From: Melioribacteraceae bacterium 4301-Me
GTDB lineage: Bacteria; Bacteroidota; Ignavibacteria; Ignavibacteriales; Melioribacteraceae
Assembly: GCA_041538185.1 (NCBI GenBank)
Contig: JBGORM010000010.1
Location: 24,601 to 88,600, forward strand
Direction: 5' to 3'
DNA: 64,000 bases
Shown here one piece after another: positions 28,601 through 36,280 of this stretch. The position numbers and the translations under genes were made by a program. Position 1 is the stretch's first letter. The number at the start of each line of letters is the position of its first letter. Under the pieces are notes generated by a model, which was not told where the DNA came from, did no database searches, and saw nothing but the letters and a program-made list of their open reading frames with translations.

Positions 28601-28782
28601 TTAGGCTGAATTGAGTGAGTTATAATAACATTGGCAGAAATTAGCGGTTCATGTGTAGCTGCATCAATTACACGGCCTGAAATTTTACCGTTACCAGCTA
28701 TTAAATCCGAAACGCTAATTCCAGATACTAAAACCAATAATAAAAACAATGAAAAACGGTGAATCTTATGATTAATTATCAT
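25642..28782 (-). CDS. TonB-dependent receptor with carboxypeptidase-regulatory-like domain
   Basis: 1046 residues. Signal peptide about 1-29; CarboxypepD_reg-like domain about 33-120 (GKISGRVIDAATHEPLISA); plug domain about 140-260 with LKGIQLVSGEQGNGLSVRG; then a 22-strand type barrel ending in IILGLRINF. AGAGGTGAG ribosome-binding site precedes the ATG. It is the first gene of the eight-gene run, so it should import large ligands such as chitooligosaccharides across the outer membrane with energy from TonB. The promoter presumably lies in the 239-base divergent spacer shared with the ROK-like gene at 29022. Confidence 0.93.
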   Translation of the reverse strand: MIINHKIHRFSLFLLLVLVSGISVSDLIAGNGKISGRVIDAATHEPLISANVIITHSIQPNGVRVAVDPPLGAATDADGYYFILNVPPGVYVVRASMIGYNAVSQEFVKVDPDRTILVNFELSTSAVQMQELVVVAQRDLIKADVSATQEVITTQRIEEMPILRVDEFVGKLKGIQLVSGEQGNGLSVRGGDIRETAIKMDGISLQDPRSETSYMSFNTTTIKEIQILTGGFEAKYGGIRSGLLNVITKEGSRDRYTLSLKFDYAPAQKKFFGVNPWSDESWIYKVYAGEYAMHGVPPGDTLVPIEFRDFKGWANRTTPERALDSLQKLDLWKAQHPQYEFANKPDYYFEGSITGPLPGSFIPLWSEFANRTTFLLGFKYENSQLAFPIGPRNNYVDWNTQLKLTTQVNRDIKLSVDGLYSKVETVSGGRTTNYGGALVDIASSFSFLNSSESSVIQQARLISGNSIDQIFNKSRLQFYDQRYFVGGLRLTHTLSNSAFYTINFNVGYTDQSLNPFAFDPNDSTKLVSYYSQAAKRTYTYYVPIYGSPNAATNYGNDVLGIFRMFGGTQRIDSSYSYVYQLNGDLTMQLGRHHQVEAGFSARLQDLFVYSGTWLQSQKSYSPDTWQYYKASPLEIGLYAQDKLEFEGMILNLGFRVDYFNPMKEGFKVGFPEDENYRKLYNEIYQNLPGDALSYERWVAFRGLLENPPGWPRTENKTQIKLSPRLGVSFPITESSKLYFNYGHFYQRPPTLMLYNTSVSVSSVAVPTPDLPMERTVSYEFGYEQMFFDDFIINATAYYKDISNEPLSRTFINYYQDNIVTEYVPDKYRDIRGIELRFERPFGKFISFNAMYDYQLQSIGQTGLSTVYEDRVIARDREIRSAALYNTEPRPRANINLNIHTPSDFGPELFGIRLLGELYANFFFEWQDGGRVLLNPEETQVRLQHWVDRVNYWNIDFRGSKSISTNFGNIEFVITIKNLTNNKWLMTENMSTSQLSAYKNSLRTPDKGGNDKWGEYKSDDGHINIGWWTAPLFLNPRRIILGLRINF

Positions 28783-29021
28783 TTCTCACCTCTGTCTTTA
28801 CTTATTTAACCAATCATTTATTAGTTTCTTGGGCAATTTCTTTTTAATGGAAAAATGCTACCGCACACGCATAAAAAAATTATTCAATGCTGTTAAGTAT
28901 CTCAAACAAATAGATTTTAAAAAATTTTTCTTGAATTAATTGCTAAAATTGAGTAACATCATTTGTTTTAATGTTTATCCTTTCATTATCACTTTGAACT
29001 TTTCAAAAAAAGAGTTCTTCT

Positions 29022-29972
29022 ATGTCTATTATCGCTATTGATCTTCTAAGTACATCTTTTACGTTAGCAGTATTTGGGAAAAGTGGAAGGATTTTTGAAA
29101 AGCAGAAATTTGATATCACTTCATTAAATGGTCCACAGGTAAGCCATTTTATTCAAAAGCAAATAAATGCTACAGTAAAAAAATTTAAAGGGCAGCCGCT
29201 TCAAATTAAATCAGTAGGAATTGGTGTACCCGGGATTTATTATTCAAAAACAGGAACCGTATGGGCACCAAATATACCAGGATGGGAAAGCTATCCGCTA
29301 AAAAAAGATTTGAATTATCTGCTTATTGATGAAAACATAAAAACAAAAATAGCAAGCAAACGTACATGTGATATACTTGGAGAAAAATGGCAAGGTGCTG
29401 CTAAAAACACAAGGAACGCAATTTTCCTTTCTGTAGGAAATGGCATTGGTGCTGGCGTTTTGATAGACGGCAGAACATTATATGGTCACAATGATATTGT
29501 TGGAGCTGCAGGCTGGCTAACATCATCTACTCATTATAAAGATGAATTTAAGGGAACAGGGTTCCTTGAAAGTTTAGCATCTTGGAAAGGAATTCTAAAG
29601 AAAATAATTGATTACACTAAAACAAAAAATTATAAAGGAAAATTAAAAAACATCCCGGCTCAAAAATTGACCATTAATGATTTAATTATTGCTTACGAAG
29701 AAAATGACCCGGCTGCAAAAAAAATTATAAATGAATCAATAAAACTTTGGGGAACTGCTGCAGCTAATTTAATAAGTCTATTTAACCCCGAAGTCCTAAT
29801 TTTTGGCGGCGCATTATTTGGACCTACATTAAAATTTTTGGATAAAATAAAAGCTGAAGCTGAAAAATGGGCTCAGCCAATTTCTATGGTAGGGGTAAAG
29901 TTCTGCGGTTCCAAACTTGGTGAAGATGCAGGGCTGTACGGCGCAGGATTCCTTGCTTTAAAAAAATTTTGA
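29022..29972 (+). CDS. ROK-family protein lacking catalytic residues (pseudokinase)
   Basis: 316 residues, clearly a paralogue of the ROK kinase at 17148: both share PGIYY, TVWAPNIPGWESYPL-like blocks and the C-terminal LFGPTLKFLDK type segment. Here the ATP-binding DLGGTK reads DLLSTS, the catalytic aspartate block IDSDRAC reads IASKRTC, and the zinc site CGCFEYHASG reads TGFLESLASW. It has no helix-turn-helix extension. It probably does not phosphorylate sugar; it could sense sugar or bind the active paralogue. It is divergent from the chitin operon across a 239-base spacer, which suits a sensor role, but this is inference. Confidence 0.85.
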   Translation: MSIIAIDLLSTSFTLAVFGKSGRIFEKQKFDITSLNGPQVSHFIQKQINATVKKFKGQPLQIKSVGIGVPGIYYSKTGTVWAPNIPGWESYPLKKDLNYLLIDENIKTKIASKRTCDILGEKWQGAAKNTRNAIFLSVGNGIGAGVLIDGRTLYGHNDIVGAAGWLTSSTHYKDEFKGTGFLESLASWKGILKKIIDYTKTKNYKGKLKNIPAQKLTINDLIIAYEENDPAAKKIINESIKLWGTAAANLISLFNPEVLIFGGALFGPTLKFLDKIKAEAEKWAQPISMVGVKFCGSKLGEDAGLYGAGFLALKKF

Positions 29973-29999
29973 CTGAACATATAATAAAGTAGCATAAAT

Positions 30000-30056
30000 C
30001 GGTCAGTAAAAAGCTAAGTATATTTTTTAGATACTGACCGCACAATAAATAGCATT
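30000..30056 (+). other. Hairpin with a conserved GCACAA-AAA-AGCATT tail
   Basis: A perfect 9-bp inverted repeat CGGTCAGTA / TACTGACCG (30000-30008 and 30032-30040) with an inner CTAA/TTAG pair, followed by GCACAATAAATAGCATT. A comparable hairpin and tail lie at 38891-38934. Each ends about 50-60 bases before a plus-strand start codon. Confidence 0.5.
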
Positions 30057-30106
30057 TTATATCGTTAACTTAGTTAAAAAATTTTTACACAGATGAAGGA
30101 GGAAAA

Positions 30107-31810
30107 ATGAAACCAACTTCCCTTAAACCTAAAGCTGGATTGGCTTTTGAAATATTTTTTCCTTTAATATCCTTATTTGCTACTTTTTTTATTGTCTTTT
30201 TATTCAATACACATATCATAGCTCAAACTACTATAGTTAAAGGAAAATTATTAGATGAAGAGGGAAAACCTTCAAGATATTCACTCGTTGGAATTGCGCC
30301 TTCTGAATATGCAAATGCTGCTAATTTTGTCGGCTGTGATGAAGAAGGCAACTACAAAATTTCTTTGAAAAATTCAGGTTTCAATTTCGTGCTTTATTCA
30401 ATGCCAAATCACAACCCACTAAGAGTCCCTATCCTTAATAACAAAAACAAAGAGGTTACCATAAACGTTAATCTGGTTCCATACGAGTTTAAAGATAATC
30501 TTGATGAAGTTGGTATCGCCGGGTCATTTAACAATTTTAATATTGGTTCACCGGAAAAAATGATTAAAAAAGAAGATGGCACTTTTCTTTTTGAAGTAAA
30601 AACTGACCAAGACGAAATAAAATACCAGCTATGCGGCATTGAAAAGAACGGCAGAAGTATTAACGCACCTCTATCAAGTAGTTTTGAGCCGGATTCTTCC
30701 GGTGATTATATATCAATTGCAAAAGTTAAGGATGGCAAAGCTGTAATTGTTTTTGACCCTGCTAATTTACTTAAGAAAAAAGCTGAGCCTAATGTTTCTT
30801 TTAATAAAAATTCAATAGATGAAAAAATATGCAACCTTTTTAGCGAGCACAAAAGAATCTCACAAGATATCTCCAATAAAATGGAAACTTATTTAAAAGC
30901 TAAAGGAAACATCCAGAATTTTCAGTATGAAAATACAAATTATCTCGATGGGCTTCTTAACAAAATTGAGTCTGAAAAAGAAAAAGAAGTTAAAGACTGC
31001 CTAAAGTTATTTTATATCTCTTTTGCCCCGTATAAAATGAAAAATTATAATAGAGAGAAAGCAACTTCTTTTTTTGAATCTCTATTGCCACAAAATGAAA
31101 TTTGGGAATTAATCCCAAATGCTTTTTTCTCTTTGTATGCTTTATTCCCGCAGCATAAATGGAATGAGATACAAAATAATTTTTTGAAAAATTCAAAAAG
31201 TGTAACTCTAAAATCAAATATCTTTGGATACAAACTATCATTAGCTAAACAGAAAGGTGATGAAGAAGAACTAAAAAAACTTCATACGCTCATTTCAAAT
31301 GAATATAAGGATGTAAAGGAATTACAGAATATTTTAAAATATTATCCTATTGAAACAAAAATAAAGACTGGGGCAAAAATTCCAGATTTTGAAGTCAAAT
31401 CACTTGATAATCCAAATGAAGTATATTCTAAACAAAGTATGCTCGGCAAAATTTACATGATAGATTTTTGGGCTACCTGGTGCGGTCCTTGCGTGGGTGA
31501 AATGAAAAATCTTCATAAAGCATACGAAAAATTTAAGGATAAGGGGTTCGAGATATTAAGCCTTTCGCTTGATGCGAAGCCTGAAGATGTATTTAAATTC
31601 AGAGAAGAAAAATGGAAAATGCCATGGAAAAATGCCTTTTTAGAAGGCGGGTGGCAAAATCCTGTTTGTAAAAAATTTGAGGTGGTAGCTATTCCTGAAC
31701 CAATTTTAGTGGGCGCAGACGGTAAAATTTTGGCTTATGGCGGTGAGCTTAGAGGAGAGAGTTTAGAAAAAACTTTGTCAATTTATTTTAAGAGACATCT
31801 GAAAAATTGA
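30107..31810 (+). CDS. TlpA/ResA-like thioredoxin with N-terminal carbohydrate-type module
   Basis: 567 residues with an AAGGAGGA ribosome-binding site. A hydrophobic segment near 18-42 acts as signal or anchor. Residues about 45-125 resemble a carboxypeptidase-regulatory or DUF4369-like fold; about 128-220 an E-set, CBM48-like module (EVGIAGSFNNFNIGSPEKM); a helical middle region; and a thioredoxin domain about 420-565 with C459 and C462 in ATWCGPC. Predicted periplasmic disulfide reductase of the TlpA kind. The E-set module, similar to glycogen-binding modules, is unusual in this setting. Confidence 0.85.
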   Translation: MKPTSLKPKAGLAFEIFFPLISLFATFFIVFLFNTHIIAQTTIVKGKLLDEEGKPSRYSLVGIAPSEYANAANFVGCDEEGNYKISLKNSGFNFVLYSMPNHNPLRVPILNNKNKEVTINVNLVPYEFKDNLDEVGIAGSFNNFNIGSPEKMIKKEDGTFLFEVKTDQDEIKYQLCGIEKNGRSINAPLSSSFEPDSSGDYISIAKVKDGKAVIVFDPANLLKKKAEPNVSFNKNSIDEKICNLFSEHKRISQDISNKMETYLKAKGNIQNFQYENTNYLDGLLNKIESEKEKEVKDCLKLFYISFAPYKMKNYNREKATSFFESLLPQNEIWELIPNAFFSLYALFPQHKWNEIQNNFLKNSKSVTLKSNIFGYKLSLAKQKGDEEELKKLHTLISNEYKDVKELQNILKYYPIETKIKTGAKIPDFEVKSLDNPNEVYSKQSMLGKIYMIDFWATWCGPCVGEMKNLHKAYEKFKDKGFEILSLSLDAKPEDVFKFREEKWKMPWKNAFLEGGWQNPVCKKFEVVAIPEPILVGADGKILAYGGELRGESLEKTLSIYFKRHLKN

Positions 31811-31823
31811 ATTATCAGCGGTT

Positions 31824-31908
31824 GTCATTCCCACGTGGGAATACACCGCTTCGTGGAAAGTGGGAATCTACTTTGAAAACAATGGATTCCCGTTTGCACG
31901 GGAATGAC
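31824..31908. repeat. 85-bp GTCATTCCC hairpin element with nested CTTCGTGG copy
   Basis: Ends form a 9-bp inverted repeat GTCATTCCC / GGGAATGAC. Inside are a 14-bp palindrome TTCCCACGTGGGAA at 31828 and an 8-bp hairpin ATTCCCGT / ACGGGAAT at 31886. Between the arms lies ACACCGCTTCGTGGAAAG, a variant of the CACCACTTCGTGG repeat, as though one element had entered the other. Open frames across it are an artefact. Confidence 0.75.
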
Positions 31909-32019
31909 TCATTGATTTTTTCAGAAGTCTCTTTAAGTAAATCTTTTTCGCAAATTTTTAAAATAAACCTTAATAACAGTCAGTGGAACAGTATTCATTA
32001 ATTCATTAAGTTTGTATTA

Positions 32020-32090
32020 CGGAGACATGGTTTAGATCAAACCAGGCGGCGGACTTAGTTGGACGTCGCCAAGTCTCCGCTGTTTTTAAA
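32020..32090 (+). terminator. Cloverleaf-like palindrome followed by T-tracts
   Basis: Outer stem CGGAGAC (32020-32026) pairs with GTCTCCG (32073-32079). Inside are a perfect arm TGGTTT-AGATC-AAACCA (32028-32044) and a GC-rich arm GGCGGC...GTCGCC (32045-32070, one wobble). TGTTTTTAAATATTTTTTTT follows. It may terminate transcription from the TlpA-like gene; it could also be a REP-type mobile palindrome. Confidence 0.5.
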
Positions 32091-32210
32091 TATTTTTTTT
32101 TCGCTAAAAAAGGAAAGTTATTTCAATAACAAATTTGTTTTACTTCTGTAATTCAAATCCTACTTTTATTTCAAATTGCCTTTCAAAAACTTGCTTGTAA
32201 GAATCATATC

Positions 32211-32478
32211 TGTCCAAAATAATTTTTTATATCGTCCCTACGGGACTCTTTGATGAGAATTCATCCACAAATTCTATAGATATTTTGTCCCTAATGGGAC
32301 AAAAAGCTTTCACGAAGTGATGGATTTCCATTGAAAATTGTTATTTTCTCGTTAGGGATTGAATATTTCTAAAAGATTTACAACCCTTTTAATTCAAAGT
32401 AGGGACGAGATAGGTTTTATCAACTAATTAAGAAAAACAATTCCCGAAAGGGATTTGATTCCAAAATTATTTTGGATA
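32211..32478. mobile_element. Candidate MITE-like element, copy B
   Basis: 268 bp, ends TGTCCAAAATAATTTT and, on the opposite strand, TATCCAAAATAATTTTGG. Its left end (ATATCTGTCCAA and a nearby CGTCCCTACGGGACT) matches the right end of copy A at 10221 read backwards, and its right end (ATCAAATCCC before AAGGG) matches the left end of copy A, so it is inverted relative to copy A. The interior holds the same TCCC/GGGA hairpins. A CACGAAGTG repeat lies inside at about 32311. Confidence 0.7.
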
Positions 32479-32566
32479 CTAATGATTAGCATGTGTTTTT
32501 GTATAAATCTTTCTGCTGAACTTTTTGTAATATAATTATGTTAGTAAATAAAAATTTGATTACAAA

Positions 32567-33502
32567 ATGAGAAAAAAAGTTATTCTAACTGGCTCTACTG
32601 GGTTAATAGGCAAAAAATTATTTCTCAAGTTAAAGGAAAAAGAATATGATGTAATTATTTTTTCACGAAACTTAGATAGAGCAAAAAGAATTAATTTTGG
32701 TGCAAAAGATTATGTCCATTGGGATGTTAAATCTGCAAACGACTTAAAAGGAAAACATGATTGGGAAAAACAATTGGAAGAAGTTCATGCAATCATTCAT
32801 CTTGCTGGTGAAAATATTATGGCAAAAAGATGGACTTCAGGACACAAAAAGAAAATATTGGAAAGCAGAATTTATGGAACAAGGTCTTTGGTAGATGCTG
32901 TCAGCAATATACAAAATAAACCAAAGGTTTTTATTTGTGCTTCTGCAGTAGGTTACTACGGCAATTCTGAAAATGAAGTCGATGAAAATTCCCCATCAGG
33001 CAATGGCTTTTTAGTTGAAGTAGTAAAAAAGTGGGAAGAAGAAGCGGCTAAAATAGAAGACTTAAATGTAAGAAGAGTAAGTATTCGACTTGGGATAGTA
33101 CTCGACAAAAACGAGGGTGCTTTGCCTAAATTGTTGCTTCCATTCAAATTGTTTATGGGCGGATATTTAGGAAGCGGTAAGCAATGGTTCCCGTGGATAC
33201 ATATCGAAGATGTAGTAAACATATTTTTATTTGCGCTTGAAAACAATCAAATTGCAGGTGCACTTAATGCCGTTTCTCCAAATCCAGTTAGAATGAAAGA
33301 GTTTTGTAAAATACTTGGTAAAGTAATGAACCGACCATCATATTTGAACGTGCCGGCCTTTGCCATAAAAGCAGTACTTGGGGAAGCTGCAAATAGTATA
33401 TTAGAAGGGGCTAAGGTTATACCGCTAAAAGCCTTCAGTAATGGATACAAATTTAGTTTTGATAAGCTTGAAGACGCACTAAGAAATATTTTAGAAAATT
33501 AA
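32567..33502 (+). CDS. TIGR01777-family NAD-dependent epimerase (YfcH/SulA-like)
   Basis: 311 residues of the extended SDR fold. Dinucleotide motif TGSTGLIGKKL near residue 8, HLAGENIMAKRW, CASAVGYYGN with the catalytic tyrosine, IRLGIVLDKNEGALPKLL, WFPWIHIEDVV, and the C-terminal DUF1731-like LEGAKVIPLKA segment. The substrate of this family is not established. A TATAAT sequence at 32531-32536, 30 bases before the ATG, is a plausible -10 box just inside the right flank of the repeat cluster. Confidence 0.9.
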   Translation: MRKKVILTGSTGLIGKKLFLKLKEKEYDVIIFSRNLDRAKRINFGAKDYVHWDVKSANDLKGKHDWEKQLEEVHAIIHLAGENIMAKRWTSGHKKKILESRIYGTRSLVDAVSNIQNKPKVFICASAVGYYGNSENEVDENSPSGNGFLVEVVKKWEEEAAKIEDLNVRRVSIRLGIVLDKNEGALPKLLLPFKLFMGGYLGSGKQWFPWIHIEDVVNIFLFALENNQIAGALNAVSPNPVRMKEFCKILGKVMNRPSYLNVPAFAIKAVLGEAANSILEGAKVIPLKAFSNGYKFSFDKLEDALRNILEN

Positions 33503-33505
33503 TTT

Positions 33506-33608
33506 ATGAGCCTACTCTAAAAAAGTCTAATTAGTAAAAACGAACCCGTAATTTGATTCTAAATCAAATTCAATCTTCTTTAAAAAGACCTTTTTAGATT
33601 CGGCTCAT
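33506..33608. terminator. Bidirectional terminator-like inverted repeat
   Basis: ATGAGCC (33506) pairs with GGCTCAT (33602), with further pairing of CTAAAAA against TTTTTAG, and an inner perfect hairpin AATTTGATT-CTA-AATCAAATT (33550-33570). It exactly fills the space between the convergent epimerase and prepilin-like genes. Confidence 0.65.
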
Positions 33609-34904
33609 TTACTCATACCAAGAAACAATTTGATATGAACCCGTACCAGGGAAATATGGCGGCGAAGCAATCCTAAGACGCTCATCGTATCTATATCTTT
33701 TGTTAAATCCAGTTACAACCCCATAATTATCAAAAGTACCAACTGCTTTTCTAACTTTTTGTTGAATACCGCCGTACAAATCAATAAAACCCCCACCAAC
33801 TCTAGTATCGTAATTTTCAGCTCCAAAGCCTGCCTGTTCGCTGTAAATTGAAGCATCAATTTTAATTCCTGTTCTGTTCACAAGGTTATCAGAAATTAAT
33901 ACTTCATTTTGAGTTACAATACCAAAAAGATCAGTAGATGAAGGATTAGTTCTTGGGTCTGTATTGTAAACCACATCATCATCAAGAAATACTTTCCCTT
34001 TAGATTGCGCATAATTACCCGTCGCAGAGGCACCAACAGTGTACTGACCTTTAATTGTTCCTTTTAATCTTATATTTCCATTATCTACAAAAATTACACC
34101 GTTAGGCGCAAAAGTGGAAAGCAAAACGCTTGTATATTTATCTCTTGACCTGAATTTATATTTTAAACTATCACCTTGAAAAGTAAGATATACAGTATCT
34201 TTGTTAGTAAAAACTGCTCCACCAGAATTTGCTGCAGCTCTTAAATTACTTACGCCATCTGTAGGCATTGGTATATCAACACCGTTTTCATATCCTCCAT
34301 AAAATTTTGGGTCATCTGTCCCAGGTACCCAAACTTGAACTCTTCTCCATCTATTTCCAACTCTAACCCACCTTGTTTCCCAATGACCAGGATTGAAATA
34401 AACTAAGCTATCGCGGTTTGTAACTTTACCCCAAAAAACTGGCGAGCCAGCAACTTGCAAATTGCCTTGAATATGCAGTGGTCCCCAAACAGTATCACCC
34501 GTCGTCCACCAAATATTAGATGGCTCTTGTGCCGAATAATATGTAAACTTCGAGAACTTACTCGGTTGTAATGTTACTTGAATTTGTTTCGTAACTCCAT
34601 CATATATACCAGAGGCGATAATCTTACGTATATTTTGAAAAGGGTCTACAACTTCAACAGTAACGTTTATCGTACCACCCCCAAAAGTCATGTTATTATA
34701 ACCTGCTGTCCATGCAGGATCTAAGAATATTCTGTTACATGCCATATTTGCAGCTGCACTGGCAAGATTGTAAGCGGCCGTCTCATCGTAATAACTTGTT
34801 AGGTTATCTACTGAAGTAGTTGCAACACGATTAAAATTGCTGCCTGCAACTAAAAATATTAAGCTAAATCCTAATACTAATAATATTGCTGCTTTACCGC
34901 CCAT
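33609..34904 (-). CDS. PilX/DUF4900-like surface protein, copy 1 (cassette gene 3)
   Basis: 431 residues. The N-terminus MGGKAAILLVLGFSLIFLVA is a single hydrophobic helix, followed by an AAYNLASAAANMA helix like those of PilX or GspK minor pilins, then a large beta-rich domain with FWGKVTN, FYGGYENGVDIPMP and FAPNGVIFVDNGN that continues to the C-terminal QIVSWYE. Nearly every block has a counterpart in the 461-residue protein at 36281. Follows the PilW-like gene by 9 bases. Probably part of a type IV pilus or pseudopilus tip; the pilus assignment is inferred from architecture. Confidence 0.7.
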   Translation of the reverse strand: MGGKAAILLVLGFSLIFLVAGSNFNRVATTSVDNLTSYYDETAAYNLASAAANMACNRIFLDPAWTAGYNNMTFGGGTINVTVEVVDPFQNIRKIIASGIYDGVTKQIQVTLQPSKFSKFTYYSAQEPSNIWWTTGDTVWGPLHIQGNLQVAGSPVFWGKVTNRDSLVYFNPGHWETRWVRVGNRWRRVQVWVPGTDDPKFYGGYENGVDIPMPTDGVSNLRAAANSGGAVFTNKDTVYLTFQGDSLKYKFRSRDKYTSVLLSTFAPNGVIFVDNGNIRLKGTIKGQYTVGASATGNYAQSKGKVFLDDDVVYNTDPRTNPSSTDLFGIVTQNEVLISDNLVNRTGIKIDASIYSEQAGFGAENYDTRVGGGFIDLYGGIQQKVRKAVGTFDNYGVVTGFNKRYRYDERLRIASPPYFPGTGSYQIVSWYE

Positions 34905-34913
34905 TTCTTTTTT

Positions 34914-35534
34914 CTAACGATTATTTAAATTTCTTGCTACTAAACGAATTTGTCGCCAAAAAATTGTTGAATATTGCTGATTATAACCTGCAACTGTTTC
35001 TACTTGTAAATCAATTTCAATTCTGTGTATTTCCCCTGGATGTACAACTGGAGTTGGCAAAATAGAGCCTAATGAATTATAGTAAGTAAGATGAAATAAA
35101 GTTACACCCAGATTAGAACCGCGTGGGGTTTCGCTATTTAACACTCTGTATAACATTCTATCATTAGGATTTGGAGTACTGGATAGTTCACTTGTTGGAC
35201 CTAAGTAATAATGAAGCGTATCTACATTGCCATCGCCGTTGGGATAAAGCGGGGGGTTAGCAACGTCAGTTAAAAATGTAATGCTACTCGTATCGGCGTA
35301 AATTATAGCCTTTGAAGGATCCGGAATCTTATTAAAATTTTTACAATAACCAATTTTTCTAAAATCGTATTCAATTAGTTTAACAATCTCAGTAAGATCC
35401 TGCTGAACAATTAATTCAGAACTGTTTGTATAAGTATTTTGCACTGTTGCATCGTTCAGACGCAAAAGAATCAACAACAACATTGCACCAATAACTGTTG
35501 AACCTAATATGTCAAGTAATGTACTTGAACCCAT
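34914..35534 (-). CDS. PilW-like prepilin, copy 1 (cassette gene 2)
   Basis: 206 residues. N-terminus MGSSTLLDILGSTVIGAMLL resembles the prepilin G-FTLLE motif with aspartate in place of glutamate and a leader of only two residues. The remainder has a conserved DFRKIGYCKNF block, a TSELSSTPNPNDR loop and a C-terminal FWRQIRLVARNLNNR. About two thirds of positions match the protein at 37678. It lies 5 bases downstream of the PilV-like gene. Confidence 0.7.
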   Translation of the reverse strand: MGSSTLLDILGSTVIGAMLLLILLRLNDATVQNTYTNSSELIVQQDLTEIVKLIEYDFRKIGYCKNFNKIPDPSKAIIYADTSSITFLTDVANPPLYPNGDGNVDTLHYYLGPTSELSSTPNPNDRMLYRVLNSETPRGSNLGVTLFHLTYYNSLGSILPTPVVHPGEIHRIEIDLQVETVAGYNQQYSTIFWRQIRLVARNLNNR

Positions 35535-35539
35535 ATTAT

Positions 35540-36070
35540 TTACCTAAAGTACCAATAACTATAAACTGTCTTTAGCAAAATTGTATCTTGCTTAGCAGTG
35601 TTTTCATCTATCATAGCAGGACTTGTAACTTTAACTGTTAATCTTTTATTCCATGTTCTTTGATTTGATACTTGTTCTGGATTAGCATCCGAAACATAAT
35701 CTACAGCACAAAAAGTCTGAAAAACGATATATGCACTGCTCGATATATACACAGTATCAATTTTAGGTGTTGTTCTAAAGGCGTTAAAGTCATCTATGTC
35801 GTCGAAAGCAGGATAAACTTCGCCGGTTTCGGCTTTTAACACTGCACTCAATTGATTTGTGCTTGAAACAGAACCTGCAATTGTGTTTTCGTCAAAAGAC
35901 TTACTGGTAGCCTCTTCTATTAATGAAGTTGCCATCGATACGGATAACAAGCCTATTTTTGAACGATCTAATACATTGTTAGTTGTTAATAATGTAGCAT
36001 TAACTCTTAAAATTACTAAAGAAAGTAAGAAAATTGCCCCTATTGTAATTAACATTTGACCAGTATTCAT
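35540..36070 (-). CDS. PilV-like prepilin, copy 1 (cassette gene 1)
   Basis: 176 residues. N-terminal helix MNTGQMLITIGAIFLLSLVI followed by a SMATSLIEEATSKSFDE segment, the layout of a minor pilin, with C-terminal TVYSYWYFR. It matches the protein at 38281 along its length. Its 210-base upstream spacer separates the two cassettes and could carry an internal promoter. Confidence 0.7.
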   Translation of the reverse strand: MNTGQMLITIGAIFLLSLVILRVNATLLTTNNVLDRSKIGLLSVSMATSLIEEATSKSFDENTIAGSVSSTNQLSAVLKAETGEVYPAFDDIDDFNAFRTTPKIDTVYISSSAYIVFQTFCAVDYVSDANPEQVSNQRTWNKRLTVKVTSPAMIDENTAKQDTILLKTVYSYWYFR

Positions 36071-36280
36071 AATGCTATCTCTTATCCAATAATAAGATAA
36101 ATAATTTTAGTACTTGTCTCAATCAGTTTTTTATAAATACCTTTAATTTATTTATTATCGGTTAAATTATTTTTTTGTTTACTAAGGTGGTAAATGTTTA
36201 GGATTGAAAATTTTTATTAGCTTAGTAGCCGTTTGCCTTTTTAGCCTTAAGAGTAATTTTTAAGTTAATTAATGCGGCTA

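Noticed and set aside
31807..32001. 64-codon open frame after the TlpA-like gene
   Set aside because: It is the translation of the GTCATTCCC hairpin element and has no ribosome-binding site; proteins of this type are common false annotations.
32020..32090. Integron attC site or tRNA
   Set aside because: The arms do not fit attC R-box consensus and there is no TTCRANY arm or anticodon loop as in tRNA.
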